DNA of 64,000 nt, taken from Thuidium tamariscinum. Taxonomy: Eukaryota > Streptophyta > Bryopsida > Hypnales > Thuidiaceae. Under the pieces are notes generated by a model. The model made no database searches. It was not told the DNA's origin and worked only from the letters and a program-made list of their open reading frames with translations. Location of the stretch: assembly GCA_947034885.2 (NCBI GenBank), contig OX344757.2:6510001-6574000 (forward strand). Direction: 5' to 3'. Each line of letters opens with the position of its first letter. Positions within the stretch are counted from its first letter, which is position 1. The translations under genes were made by a program, and so were the position numbers. This document shows, in pieces, positions 46,820-59,800 of this stretch.

Positions 46820-48534
46820 ATGTCTATGAGGAAAGAGGTAGAAGAGGTTGTTATGCTTGAGGTGATTGAACCAAATCAAAAAAAAACTTCTAACCTTGCA
46901 GCTCTTAGGGTAGCTCATACTATTACTCGTAGGGCAGAGAGAGAAGAAGCTCTTCAACGTCGACAGTTGAAGGGAAAGGCAGTTTGTGAGGAAGACAATA
47001 AGTCTCGATGTAGTGCAAAAGAGGCACTGTCCATTGCGAGATTCTTTACTAGTTCTTGAAATCCAAGCAGTTTACAGCCCTTGTCTATGAGCAATACCAA
47101 GCCATCAGGTCCTAGTTCAAGCTGTCATATGAATGTGTCAAAATTTGTTTCCTTGAATTCTGTGTCTATGGACACAGAAATGTTAGACAATGAACCTTTG
47201 AACCTCTCTGAAAAGGGAAGTAATTGTATTATAGTACCGATACCAGTAAAGTCACAAACTATTCATGAGATCCACCGCCAAGGTGCTAACTAAAAGATGA
47301 CATGGTCCACATCTCTGATGGTGAGGAAGAGTTAGAATCAGATGATGATTTTGAAGAAATCCCTCCACCCAAGAAATCAAAGACAAATTATGAACGAACT
47401 CGATGCTTCCAAAATGAATGGGCTGCAAAGTTAGTTTGGATAGAGCCAATTCATAGCAATGATGATCGCATTCATTTGGTGAAATGTACTGTTTGTTCTA
47501 AGTTTGAGAAGCATCCAAAAGATCTTAGGCCCAAAGTGGGATACATCGCAGAAACATGAAGGGAGGAAGAAGGCATCGTTTGGTATGCCCAAGTATAATG
47601 TAAAGGCAGGTGAATGGTACATCTCAAAGACCAGTCGACATCAAATTAACTTACAACTCTTCGCAGCTCGTCAACCTACTTTTGTGCTTCAACAAGTGAA
47701 TACCTCTACATCAACAGCACAAGTAAAGAAAACTGTGCAGTTTTACACAATCTTCCAAATCTTAAGTTCTGGACGTAATATGAAGAGAGGCAAGCACTGT
47801 ACTCATTCCTCAATGTACTCAACTTACCTAGGATGTACTAGACAAATAGCTCTGGGTGGCAGATGGCTGAGCGCATGTATTTCCAAGTTCAAAAAGCAGT
47901 GAAGAAAAAGATCAATGCTCCCCAATTCATTGCAATCACATGTGATGAAGTTACCACCATAAACAATGGAAGATGTATTTGTATTCATGCTTATGTAATA
48001 GAGAACTATGTAAAAGTACCTCTTTTGATTTATCTACAATACGTGTTGGAAGCAGCTACTGTAGACAATTTGACCTTGGTCATTCTAAAGGCTTTAGAAG
48101 GTGTTGGGAACCTTAGTATTGAGCAAATATCAAAGAGGCTCATTTGTTTGGTGCAAATGGAGTGAGTACCTTCCAAGGGGTCCGTAGTGGAGTAACTGTC
48201 CAAATCTCCACAAAATTTGTTCCATTTTGCATTGGGTCCATTACATGGCCCATAGATGTAACCTTGCAGCTAAGTCACTATTTGCCTTACCTATTTTTTT
48301 GGTTATTGAACAAGTTGTTCAAAAAACCCATTCCAATTTTAGCAAGAGTCCCAAGCGACTCTCTGAGTATCAGAAACTAGCTGAGACTATAGAGATGAAA
48401 GATTTGAAGCTCCTTCTACAAGTGTCAACAAGGTGGGTCTCTCTCTTAGAGCTGCTCAAGAGGTTGCATGTTGAGTACCGCACTCTACTTACAAAGATGA
48501 AGGCGAATGTTGAGAAGAACGACGTAGCAAAGGT
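46820..48534 (+). pseudogene. hAT-type transposase fragment, frameshifted
   Basis: Starting at an ATG at 46820, a Lys/Glu-rich segment (IEPNQKKTSNLAALR) is followed by a stop at 47057 and a frame change near 47290. Then come a zinc-finger-like region (WAAKLVWIEP, VKCTVCSKFEKHPK, and after a frameshift near 47535 KWDTSQKHEGRKK) and the core of a hAT-type nuclease (FIAITCDEVTTINNGRCICI, with the probable first catalytic Asp in TCDEV; HWVHYMAHRCNLAAK; LLLQVSTRWVSLL). At least four frame changes are needed. The open part ends at AAAG|GTATGC near 48534, which looks like a donor. The C-terminal dimerisation region of hAT enzymes was not found downstream. No terminal repeats or 8-bp duplication could be assigned, so only a fragment is claimed. 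Confidence 0.7.
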
Positions 48535-51500
48535 ATGCTTTTTTTTATTATTTATTTTTCTACTTCATTTGTATTGTTGAATTTTTTTGTATTTTAAATG
48601 ATGGGATTTTTATGTCTTATGGAGTGTATTATAGGAAGCATAGCTCATTGCACTTTTTTTTACTACTTAGGTTGTAAAACTATAATAGGGTTTGTTTTGA
48701 AGGGCTTTCTAGGCACCGCAATTGTCTAGAGTCATCCAAGTAGAATTGCCGATATACAAATAGGTACCACAAGATTCTTGGATACTTCTACTTATTTCTA
48801 AATTACAATTTCTGTTGTTGTAATGAAATTACCTAATTTTCAATTGTTTTAGAATTGTGTTGATAGGCTTTGATATGAGTGTTTGTCAAATTCTGCCGTT
48901 TCCTGGGCAGTTTCATGAGTGTTATTCAAATTCTTGTAATAAATTTAAAAATTGGGAGTTGGTTTCATTAAGGCAATAAATTTAGAGTTTTTGAGTTTCA
49001 CAACTTACCTTGTTGTTGAATTGAGGAAATTGCAATAAATTTGTGGTGGCTGCAGTTTCAAACAAATTTCTTTTGGATTATTGAGGCTTATAATTGTCAA
49101 TTCTTAAACATTGCTATTTTCCCATTCATATGTTCCAATAATGGCCGTCAGTGTTTTTGGCTTTCATATTGTTCAAAGTTGAGATGCTATGGTTGTGGTA
49201 TTGAGGTTCCTATAGTGGACTAGCGTTTGGTAGAATTGAGTAATTGTGTTGCTTTATTTGAAGGCCAGTGAATGACCTGGTTTAGGGATTCATTATTTTT
49301 GTCATATACTTTTGTTTGCATCCTGCTTCGATTTCAGTTCTAGAAGATTATTGTTGTAGTTTGGGATCCAATTTGTTGTGTACTGCATTAGAAGGTGGGT
49401 GTTTATTTACTGCATTTTAGCAATTGAATATGATTTTCAGATTACTAGGACAAAATTTTGAGATGTGTCATTTTTGATATGCGTCATTTTTGGTTTGTGT
49501 CAATTATAGAATAGGTTAGTTTTGGAATGCATCGGGGTTGTGCAGTGTCGGTTTGCAACTCCATTAGCTTGCCTTCTTTGGTTTGTCTTATAGCAATTGC
49601 TATTATTTCTAATCAATTAGTTCTTAAGGTTGTAGCTCTTTGAGGGAGGATTCCATCAACTAATGATTTGATTTAATTTTTATGGTTGTTCAATTGTTGT
49701 AAATTTTTTTTTCCAATTTCAACAAGATCTGCTTCTTAATGAAATTAGAAGATTAGTTGATGTATATTGTTGCAATTTGAAAGTTCTTTTCGGATTTGTC
49801 ATGTGGATTCTGGAGTAAATAAAGATACCTGCCACATTTCTAGGGTTTTGTTTCTGCTTCTTGATTTAGGATTTTGGAGAAGCGTTTACCTCTTTCTAAA
49901 GCTCATTGTGAGATTCTTTCATAGGGGCATTTATAGTGTGGCTTTTGAGCTCAATCTATCAAGAGCTTCAATTTAGAGCAAAAAGTTAAAGAGGTGTTGA
50001 TTTGCTTTAATTTGCATTTTTGATCTATCTGTGGAATTCTATCTGCTCTACTTCAGCTCAATCTGTGTTAAGTAAGTTAGTTCGATGACTAAGATCTTTT
50101 ACCATGTGTTACACTTATGGTGTTCTTGCATACAAATTTGATCATGTGCAAGCAAGGTTGATGAATTGTCATGTCTGGAGCAAAATCACGTCCGAAATCT
50201 GGACGTCCGCACACAACAGACGCAATGGCCATCGGATGGCGAACGCCTTCTGGAGATTGCAGTGTTAGACAACTCGTTGGACGCGCAGATGAGTGGATGG
50301 CCGCAGATAGCAAAGATGCGGCGGACGAGTGGATGGCCGCGAACGGCCGAGATGTGACGGACATGTGGACGACCACAGATGGCCGAGATGGAGCGGATGG
50401 GCAAACGCGTGGAGCCGGACGAGCGAGCGAATAAATGGACAAGTAGGCAGATGGACATGCATTGTAGAAGACATAAGATTCGGAGGCAAAGGCTAGAAGG
50501 TTGGGTGGACGAATGGGCTAACAAGATGTTTTACGGAGTAGAATAGAATGCTTCAAAACTTGAAGAAATCAATTCATAAAAATGAATAAATTAAACTTGA
50601 AGAAGGGATATTTTCAACATCAACAAAAAAACTCATATTATAATGTAAATCCCTTGACTAGGAAATTGTCAAAGATTTTGTACATTGTAATTGAGGTGAT
50701 TGATGCCCCTTTCAAGCATTAGTCACATTACTTGAAATCTAGCAAATCTTCCACAATTCTACCTCATCATCTCCAAAGATGCATCAGACATTCAAAAAAG
50801 TTGTAAAAATCCTAAATAAACATACTAACAAATGAAATCAAACAAGTCAACTCTTTATTTATTTATTTATTAGTAAGAAGTTAAAACTAGGTAGGTAGTG
50901 TGTAAACTCCTCCAAAGCACACATAGAAAGTGCCTCACTTTTTTTTTAATAAATAGACAAAGTGCCAAAATACATTAAGACTTCTATGGAATTTCGCCTT
51001 TGAGGCATTTTTACAATTCTCCTAAATGCCAGAATTTGTGAGAGGTTCAATGTATGGGGTGCCAAATAGATAAACTGCAAAATTCATTATCGCCACTAGA
51101 ATTCATTGAGAGAAATTTAGCCATTGCCATGTAGGCATTAGAAGGCATTTAAATGGAGCTGTTAGGAACCAGGCTACCACAGCGCACGACGGTTTCGGGT
51201 GAAACTTGCCTCTCTCTCAAACAAAAGTTCTGTACCGCCCAAAACAGAACGACGTTTTCAAACTTTCAAACCGTCATTCAACGTCTCTATTCTGTTCTTC
51301 AGTCCCCGAATCACTTCCAGAAGCACAGGATTCTCTATCCGAGTGCCAAGGATCGTTGCAGAGTAAGTTAGTGGCGACAGCCTTGCAGAATTTGAAGCGG
51401 TTTGAAATTCTCGAAGACTTCGGTGTCTGGAGCTTTTGTTTTCAAGTGCGTGATCTGCTGGGGGTGTTTTCACGTTGTTTAATGCAGGTGTATTCTTTCT

Positions 51501-51566
51501 GTGTGTGAGCGAGCGCTTGCGCTATGAGAAGTCGCTTGGCAGTGTCGTGAACAATTTGAGCGCCGA
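48535..51566. other. T/G-rich region, minisatellite, then leader of the coiled-coil gene
   Basis: Positions 48535-50100 are T/G-rich and lack convincing frames; they may be an intron or flank of the hAT fragment. The 36-bp minisatellite sits at 50288-50395. Positions 50520-51150 are AT-rich. From about 51160 the sequence becomes C/T- and GC-richer, consistent with the promoter and 5' untranslated exon of the gene starting at 51567. A donor-like GCAG|AGTAAG near 51360 hints at a leader intron. Confidence 0.35.
50288..50395 (+). repeat. 36-bp GC-rich minisatellite, three units
   Basis: Units at 50288, 50324 and 50360 share gaNgaGTGGATGGCCGC and GATGNGNCG, with a fading fourth unit. The tract is strikingly GC- and CpG-rich in AT-rich DNA. 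On the plus strand an 87-codon frame (50171-50434) reads it as a 12-residue repeat of the type ADEWMAADSKDA. Whether that frame is expressed is unknown. Confidence 0.6.
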
Positions 51567-54500
51567 ATGTTAATGAGCGCGATGGAGACCAGTAACGTGG
51601 AATGTGAGCCAGTGCTGCAGGAAGCTGCCGCGGGCGCGGATGCGAGTGCGCAGGTACTTTCCGTTTCTACTAGAGTTTTTCTTGTTTCTGCGTTAGTAAA
51701 TTTTAGCTCGAATAAGCCGGGAAGTATGCATTTCTGGTGGGGTTGAATCAGTCTCTTTGGAAATCTTTGCATTAGTGATGTCGTCGGAGGCCTTTCTACT
51801 GGATTTCTTCACGGTGTTTTCGTGTTCTTGAGTGAGATTCAGACGCTGTAATATCGAATTCCCCTGCTTCTGCAAGAGGTTTAATGACAGAAATATATGC
51901 GTAATTAATTTGAGCGACGTCTTAAGAGGCCAGCCGCTTAGGCATTCCTGTCATCTGTCCTTTCGGTATAAGTGTTCGGCGCGGTGATCCTAGAACACAA
52001 GAAATTCTTGTTCACCGGTTTCTAATTCAGCAACAATCTCCAAGCTTTGTAGAGCTTGAGAGCGGTCCTCAATGCCAATGTCACAAGAATCGCAGTCTAA
52101 GACAACCACAACCGCCAGTTTAGAATCGGGAGGCCAAGAGTTTTCCGTTTGTCTGCTATCATTGGTTTCACGAGGAATCCTAAATGAGTGCTCACTCGCT
52201 ATGAGATACTGCCTGTTACGACGTGAGCTTCCGAAAAACGTCTAGCAGTAGGAGCCCTTGATTTGCATCCATATTTTAAATCACAACTGTGTTTCTTGTC
52301 TCACAGAAAGACATGGTGGTTTCTCTTCGTGACGTACCAAAAGGGGATGGGAAACTATCACGCTTGGGAATGCAGGAGTTGTGGGAAGTTGAGAAACGGC
52401 AACTGGAGAAGGAGCTTTACGAAGTGAGTGTCGTCCTTTTCCATTTGCGCTACTTTCTTTTGTAGTCTTCGAAGTACCGTGACAGTACTATCTGGCAATG
52501 CTTATCAGTCTGAAGATCAATTAATTATGCTAGTTCGTTACAGCCCTCAATTCCAGTGGCGAGGTCTCATTTAACGATACCGATTTAGAGGCGATAAGAA
52601 ACTTTTTTTTTCGATAGTTGTTCCGGAAGCCAAGTGGTCGTTACATATCGTTTTTTTGACAAGTTCCTGGCGGTTCGCAGTGTACGAGAGCTCACAAAAT
52701 GAGCATAGTCCAAGGCGCTTATGAAATGTCGAAGCTTCAGGTGTCCTTTGGAGTGGTGAAACGGCAGGAATCCCTTGCAAAAGAACAGTTAGGTGAGTTA
52801 AGGTCAATCTGAAATGCTTCTTAAGCTCTGAAGTAGAATTTGAGGGACCAATGCCTTCGAATTGAGAATTCTACTAGTGCAGACTGCCGCATAGGAGTTC
52901 TGCAATCCTCATTCTTATCCAGTCACTCTCTTCTTTCAACACCAGTATTGACCAACTTCAGTCGTGCAGAGGATGCACTCGTCGTTGTAAAGAAACTTCA
53001 AACGGAGGTCGAAAGGCTTAATGGTCAGCTTCGGCTCACTGAAACTGAGAACATGAAACTCAGTACTGAATTATCTTCCTTACGCTCTGAACTTGACGGG
53101 CGCACTGCTAAGGGCGAAAGCATTCACAGAGATCCTGAAGCAGCCAAGAAAACCCCCGTTAAGCCTGTAGATGTCGTGAAGATTTTGTCAGAAGAGACGG
53201 TTCCATTACTTGCTCAACATGAGTTGCAAACCAAGCAACTACAGAAGATTGAGATCAACATGGAAACTGGTGAAGGACTGGTAACGGATCAAAATATTCT
53301 GGAGAAATGGACTGTAGAGAATGAAGCCCTGCACTCGGCGACCATGCAAATAGAGGAATTGAAACAAAGGTTGGCAGTCAGGGGAAGGCTTGAAGCGGAA
53401 TTGACGACGAGCCAGCAAGGCTTAGAGAAAGTTACTCGAGAGAAAGAGGACCTCCTGATGCGGCTCGAGGCAGCCACCAAGGAGCTTCTCGAATGCAAGA
53501 AAAAGATAGCAGAGACCGAAATGCACGATGTAGAGCAGGAACGATATTCTCAGGTGATAGCTGGACTGAACGCGGAGAAAATCTCATTGATTAGCCAGCT
53601 TGAGCTTCTGAGAGGGGAGCTAGAAAATCAAAAGGAGGTCGCTAAAGAAGCTCAAGCCGAAGCGAGCAAGGTGAGTGCATCTCTTTCTGAACCTGCAGTG
53701 TCAACTCTTCGTAATGCCAAAGGACGGGGGGAGGCCCCAATTGAGCCTCATAGTTTTCTTCAAGCAGTTTTGAGTAGGTCAATTAGGGTCTTTCCTTGTT
53801 GAGACTTGGAGCTAGCGCAGGCTAGAAGATTATTTTTCTTGCTTTACGTGTCTGAGCATCTAGTATCCTAAGCTGTGATCCGTAAATCATCTGCGTTTGT
53901 CACCCTGCTAAATTTTTAGCGGACGCTGTTGCAGGCAATGGAAGCTGAACGAGAATGTGCGAAGGCTTCTAAGCTTGTGGAGGAGAAAGAAGAGGAGATG
54001 GAATATTACGTGAGGCAGCTGGAGAGTTTGCGAGAGAAAAATAGCATGTTGCGTACTCAGCTTGATATGGAACAACAGTGCAAAGAGATTGAGGTACGTT
54101 CAATTACCTTTTTGTCTAGAGACCCTAAAAATTCCATTCATTTATCAGAGAAGAATTTCCGAAAATGAGCACTATCTAACAAGCTCGTCTACAAGAATTT
54201 CACTTGACATATACTCTATCCCTTTTCAGATGGCTGGGATGCCTAAAGTGCACGAACAGGCTATGAATCAATTCAGTCGTAATTTTAATACCTCCAATGA
54301 GCTGGTGGCTAGCAACAGTGTCCAGAACCCTCAAAAGATACCTCCGGAGCCGACTTCTTTGCACGTAAGCACAATCTAAAATGATTTATTCCAGTTCGTT
54401 CACAACCTAGTATGAACTGTAGACATCGTAACTATGTCCCCCTCGACCCCTCTCTGACTATTCCAGTGACGTGCTGCTTTCTATCCCCTCCTACTTCTAG

Positions 54501-56292
54501 TGATTTTGAGCAATTTTCTGCAGGCCCAAGGAGTAATTACAGCAGCACTAAAAACACAGAAAGTGTCAAATGACTCAAGTCTCGAGGTATCCATTCCGAA
54601 AACTCTACATCGATCGACATGCTTTCTAGATTTTCTTAATGTTTGGGGTATTCTAATCGATCTTTCTTCGAGTGACTTCGGATCTTATGAATCTGTAGTT
54701 CTACAATCAAATAGCAGGTGATACAAGGTGATGTCTTCGTGGGATCTCAAGACAATAATGTCTATATTCTACGTACAACGTCCTTGAAACTTTTGAAGAA
54801 TTTCTGCATGTGGAACTGCATTCTGATGCCGTAAAAGTTTTTCTGCTTAGCCTTTGCAAGAGGCATCCCGAGAAGGAATAGGCAGCCCGCCAACTGAGGG
54901 ACCCATTGCGCAGCTGAACCCTGAGCCAGTTGCAATACAGCAACCTGCAAAACCGACAGTGAAAAAGAGTTTGAGGTTGAGAAATCGAGCACACGCGCAA
55001 CAATCGATGGTGAACCCCGAGATCCCGTTTATCTTGAATCACAAAATTTGGAAGTGGGTCTACGCAGCGGCAATGCTTGCTGGGTCTCTTCTAGCAACAG
55101 TAGTGCTGTTTAAACGCCTTGGTGGCGCTTTAGAAACCATATTCAAAATTCCAGTGTTCAATTTACCCAACGGTTACTGGCACGTGTATTGCCTGCTTCA
55201 CGATTTCACCAAGCCCAATACTCTGTGGAATGGTACAGGACTCTGGTTCAGCTACGACAGGTGCCATCAAACAAGTGATTTACTTGACGGAGGAGAACGA
55301 TGAGGATGACGGAGTCATCGAGGACGTTGGACAATCGAATAAAAGAAGCACTTCGAGATTGGTAAACTCAACCGCTCTACCGATGAATCCCTTGGCTGTT
55401 GCATTCTATGCTCTCTTCTCCTTCCCTTTTGTCAAAGTCAAACTTCGGGTTAAAGATTTAAATCTGATGCTCAAAGCTATGTTGCCAGAAGCCTGTCACT
55501 GTTGTGTGCACACTTGGATGAGTTGCCCAACAGATCATTCGACTTTTCTTGAATAGGATCTAGGCAATTGTAATCAAAGACGTGGTTATCAAAAAGGGCT
55601 ACCAAGCCACTGGTCTGAACTTGCGAGTTTTTTTTTTTGATAGCCATTACCCCTGTCAAATGCAAATGGCTCAGAACCAAATTATGCTTAAGTTCATTAG
55701 TGGTTCATAGTCTGCAAAATCCAACTGAAGGATCTTAAAGATTGTGTTGTGCTTGTCCAACTCCCAAATTCAGTCATCGGTCATGAGCATCCTAAAAAAT
55801 CACAGCAATTAAAGTCTGGATTTCGGCACTGCAATTTCACTTTTAGCTTAAGTTTATGTACTTGAATCTCATTGGTGGCATTACTTCTAAATAGATTCTC
55901 TAGTGGGTTCCATGTGAATTAATGAGGGCTAGAATTGCGGTTTCTATTCCTCTGATCCATCGAGATTCTTCAGTGCCACAGCAGCTTCAAATCCTGCTTT
56001 GACATGATAAATTTTCCTACCCATCAGTTTATAAGCTTGTGACAGACCGTTACTGACATCGATTTGGGCCCACTTGCAGCAGAAGAGAGCTGCGGTACCG
56101 ATGCCCAGTGAAGCTGAGACAAGCAAGAAGAAAGGACGGAAGAAGAATTTGAACGCCAGAAGGGGCAACGACACTGATGCCGAGCTTGGTCTAGCTCATC
56201 TTCTTGTGAAAAAAAGCGATCGTGTCGGCGGTCGCCCCACGCCTTTGCGGTCGAATATTACTCCCAGAAGTGGTTCCAGGCTACCAAGATGA
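51567..56292 (+). CDS. Coiled-coil protein with one C-terminal membrane segment, ten exons
   Basis: Ten exons join with GT-AG ends and consistent phase: 51567-51653, 52307-52423, 52681-52792, 52970-53670, 53935-54093, 54230-54364, 54524-54586, 54851-55121, 55252-55361 and 56080-56292 (stop TGA). The product is about 655 residues. Residues from about 55 to 390 are rich in Glu, Lys, Gln and Leu with heptad character (VKKLQTEVERLNGQLRLTE, YYVRQLESLREKNSMLRTQL), a long coiled coil. A Pro/Gln-rich linker leads to a membrane segment WVYAAAMLAGSLLATVVLF (about residues 527-545). An acidic stretch (TEENDEDDGVIED) and a basic tail (KKKGRKK, ending RSGSRLPR) follow. This suggests a membrane-anchored tether or organelle/nuclear-envelope protein. 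If intron 8 is retained, exon 8 stays open to 55303, giving a shorter form. I do not recognise the family. Confidence 0.7.
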
Positions 56293-56423
56293 CAAGAGTG
56301 CGCGTTGAGCACGCAGTCGAATGTAGAATGCACGGGATGTACCAATGTCAGTGACTCAGTGACATAGCTTCATCTGCTGGTGAGATCCCCACAATAGCAA
56401 TCCTTAACCTGTGCTTTAGAAAC

Positions 56424-56556
56424 CTCGCTCACAGTGATTCGCAATGGAACAGGACCACAGGATTACACTTCTTTAGCTCCCGCTGTTCAGGAGAATTTGA
56501 ATCTCAATCTATTGCCAGGTACGCATCCTGTTCCATTGCGTTTCACTGTGAGCGAG
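56424..56556. repeat. 30-bp-arm inverted repeat just past the coiled-coil gene
   Basis: Arm 56424-56453 (ctcgctcacagtgattcgca...) and arm 56527-56556 pair at 28 of 30 positions around a 73-nt loop. It lies 130 bp past the stop codon, so it may be in the 3' untranslated region. It could be a foldback element or a hairpin RNA precursor. Confidence 0.55.
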
Positions 56557-56823
56557 ATATGAGCTGCGAACGAAAGTTAGGGCCTTGGTCGCAGTGGTGA
56601 GAAAACATTGTATTTCAGTGCATCTCGTATCTCGTTGAATGCGCATTGCCGATGCCCTTCCCGAAACCACCTCACATGCGGCACTGCGATTCACTGTGAG
56701 CAAGATATGAGCGCGCACGAAAATTAGGGCTTTGTACGCTACGCTGAGAATAGATTGGAATTCAAAACAACCCATTGCTCGTTGAATGCGCATTGTCAAT
56801 GCCTTTTCGAAACCGCCTCACAC
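56522..56823 (+). repeat. Diverged tandem duplication of about 150 bp
   Basis: Two adjacent units share ttcactgtgagc(g/a)agatatgag, gaatgcgcattg, gatgccctt/aatgcctttt and cgaaacc(a/g)cctcaca. Unit one is about 157 bp (from 56522) and unit two about 145 bp (from 56679). The first unit includes the right arm of the neighbouring hairpin. Confidence 0.55.
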
Positions 56824-59800
56824 GCATCCTTGTGGTTCTTGGGATAGCCGGAGTAGTTGTAATAAGAGCAGTGTGATCGTGAGGCTCTGTCTTACCTGAA
56901 CAACGATATACTTAACTTTGGGCAATTAAACAAAATTATTTAAATAAAATAAATAGTGGACTCAACCAAGTTTGCCTAAGTGATCCTTCTTAGCCCATTA
57001 GGAGTCTGCTCAGTAAAACAAATGTCTGTCCACGACATTGTGGTATAGTGTGAATAGGGTTATAGGTAAGATTTGGAAACATAGTTGATGCTGTGGTCTG
57101 TCCAAAAGGATAGTGCCAATAGATCACTATGGTGGTGTGTCCCATGTTGTTGCCAATGTCAAAACAGAGTGAAAGTAATTTTTTAATATTTTAATCCATA
57201 AAATTCAATAACTTTCTTGTTGCAAGTCCAAATGTTACAAAATCAAGCTTGTGCATCCCTCTTTGCTAAAGGTTTTCTAACTATATTGTGAATATGAGTG
57301 GATGATGCAAGGTTGAAGAGATGTGAATGTGACAAACAAGCAAACTAGTTAATGAATGAATGAATCAACTTATCTTGAGGTATAGATGTTTACATTGTTT
57401 ATCACTTTCATCTATAACTTTGACCTACAAAGTTGTTGATATTCTTTCATCTTTTGGAGTTTATTAGCCTATTGGATGTACAATGTTAAAACCTTTTTTG
57501 AACCACCTTGAGCTATGTGTTCACTTATTGTTTGATATATCATGTATACCATAGGTGTGGCCAACGCTATTCCTTCACCTTCACTTTGTAGGGCTACATC
57601 CTAACTTGCACAAGAAAATCACACAAGTGGGCATTCCAACTTCACAACATAATGCAAGTTTGTTAGTACCATATTGTTAGTCCAACTTGTAGAGATTCAT
57701 TCTATTTCACCTTTGGGTCTTCATGACTTGGGCCTCTAGTCATGTGGCTTAGAAGACTCTAAGTTATAAGTGGGTTCTCAAAGTACCATTGCAACCTCCC
57801 CTTGTACTACCACATAACATAGGCCTTCATGTTGCAAGTGATGGTCTATTTGTCCATCACCTAGTGCCAAATTTGAGTTAGTTTCACTCAACATGGGTGT
57901 GGTGTGACTACCACATATCCTACCATATGTCCTAAAATCCATGTTGAGCTATTCTAGTAATGGAAGTGTTGCAGCTACATATTGGATATCTTAGCTCTTG
58001 CAATGATGAAGAATGAAGTGAATTGCCATTTATAGTTGTAATGCCCCTATAGCCATAATGATTTAACATGGATTTAGAGTGGATAGTGGTGATGCAAGGT
58101 CTATGTATGTATGCACTTGGTATTTGATAACAACAATTATACAATTGTAATACCTTTGACAAAGATAAAAGGCCTTATTAATTGAAATGAAATAAGTTGA
58201 GGTCCCATTTTAATTCCTTTTTATATTTTGAATAGAAAAAATTTCATTAATTTAAAACACTTCATTAAATTGAGACTCAAAATGTCAAAATGCATGTTCA
58301 ATTACTTTGCTACTACTTCAAGAAGTGGAAAAAATTGTCAATGAACATTGAGAATTTATTTTTCATTAGAAATGTAGTGAAAAAAGTGCTCGTTGTAGAG
58401 AAATATTTGCTCTAATGTGGATTTGCATGGATTCATTATATTTAAGCTCATCTCCAATTATTAATAGTTGAGACCTAAAGGCATAACATTTACCATAGTA
58501 GCTTTTATATAGGTTGCTTGGCTTCTTCTTTGAATTCTTGGTCTACAAAATTCATCTACATTATAGAAAATTAATATAAGCTTTGATATTGATATCATTC
58601 CACAATCTACCTTCAAAAAAACTTTTAACAATTAAAAGAAGGGATTGTTTCATTAATCTTTGTGGTAATGAAGGGTGAAGATGTAATTTTACTAATTCTA
58701 AGACCAAATATACAAACAACAAACAATTGTAAAGATAAGGTAGAAATATCATAAACAGTTAAAATAAGGAAATGTGAAGCTTTTGGATGCTTGTTCTTGT
58801 GAGCATTGATTTTCATATGGAAGAAGAATACAAAAGGTGAGGTATGGAAGTTAATCAAAAGTCATTGTTCTAATAGAAAAAAATATGAAATTTCAAAGTA
58901 CAAAGTAATTTAAGACTTTCTACTAGTGCTTCATGCTCTTGAGAACTATGAGCCACATTGATCCAAGACTTGACACTATCATGAACCATTTTTGAGGTCC
59001 CTAAAAATCATGTAAATCAAAACTTAGAAAGAAGTTGTAAATAGTTGTTTGTAACCAAGTTGATGTGAAAAAGAGTAGAATTGAATGAGCTACTTCAACC
59101 TTAGGGGGTCACATTCTTTTACATTTGATAACTACATGCAATAATGGTGTATTTAATGGGGGAGGTATTTATCTCCCTCAATTCTTTTTTTCTCTCTCTC
59201 CGTATTTGTAGATAAATAGCTACTAGCATGTATTTTTTTGCACTCTATTTTTTGTGTACATTTTAGAACTGTGGAATATTGAGAGGAATGTAAACACCTT
59301 GCAAAAACAAGCATATGAGCAACAAATTTTCCATAGCATTTGAACTAGTATTGAATACAACACACAATATCAATAGTTACCATGGAAAGGGTCATTGATA
59401 ACAAAACCAATGGCAAAAGTATAACATTGACAAGAAAACAAACTCTAGCATGCATAACCCACAAGTTGTAGTATGCATTTAATAGTAATGTGTAATTTAT
59501 CAAAGAAGGGCACATTGAAATACAAGAAAGTTGAAAATACAGTAATTTAATATATGACAAACATGCATTTACAAACACATATATATGAGTAGTCCTAGTT
59601 CACAAAAGAGTCTAAAATTTACAAATTGAAATTTTATAAATATAGTCATCTACAAACTACAATTGTTAATTCTAACAATCAACATGTTTCCACCACACAA
59701 GTATGACTTGGGAGCATTTCTTGCCAATGTAAAGCCATGCTATATTCAAATTGAAGATAGCAATTACAACCATATTCCTAAAACATTTATTAACAACCCC

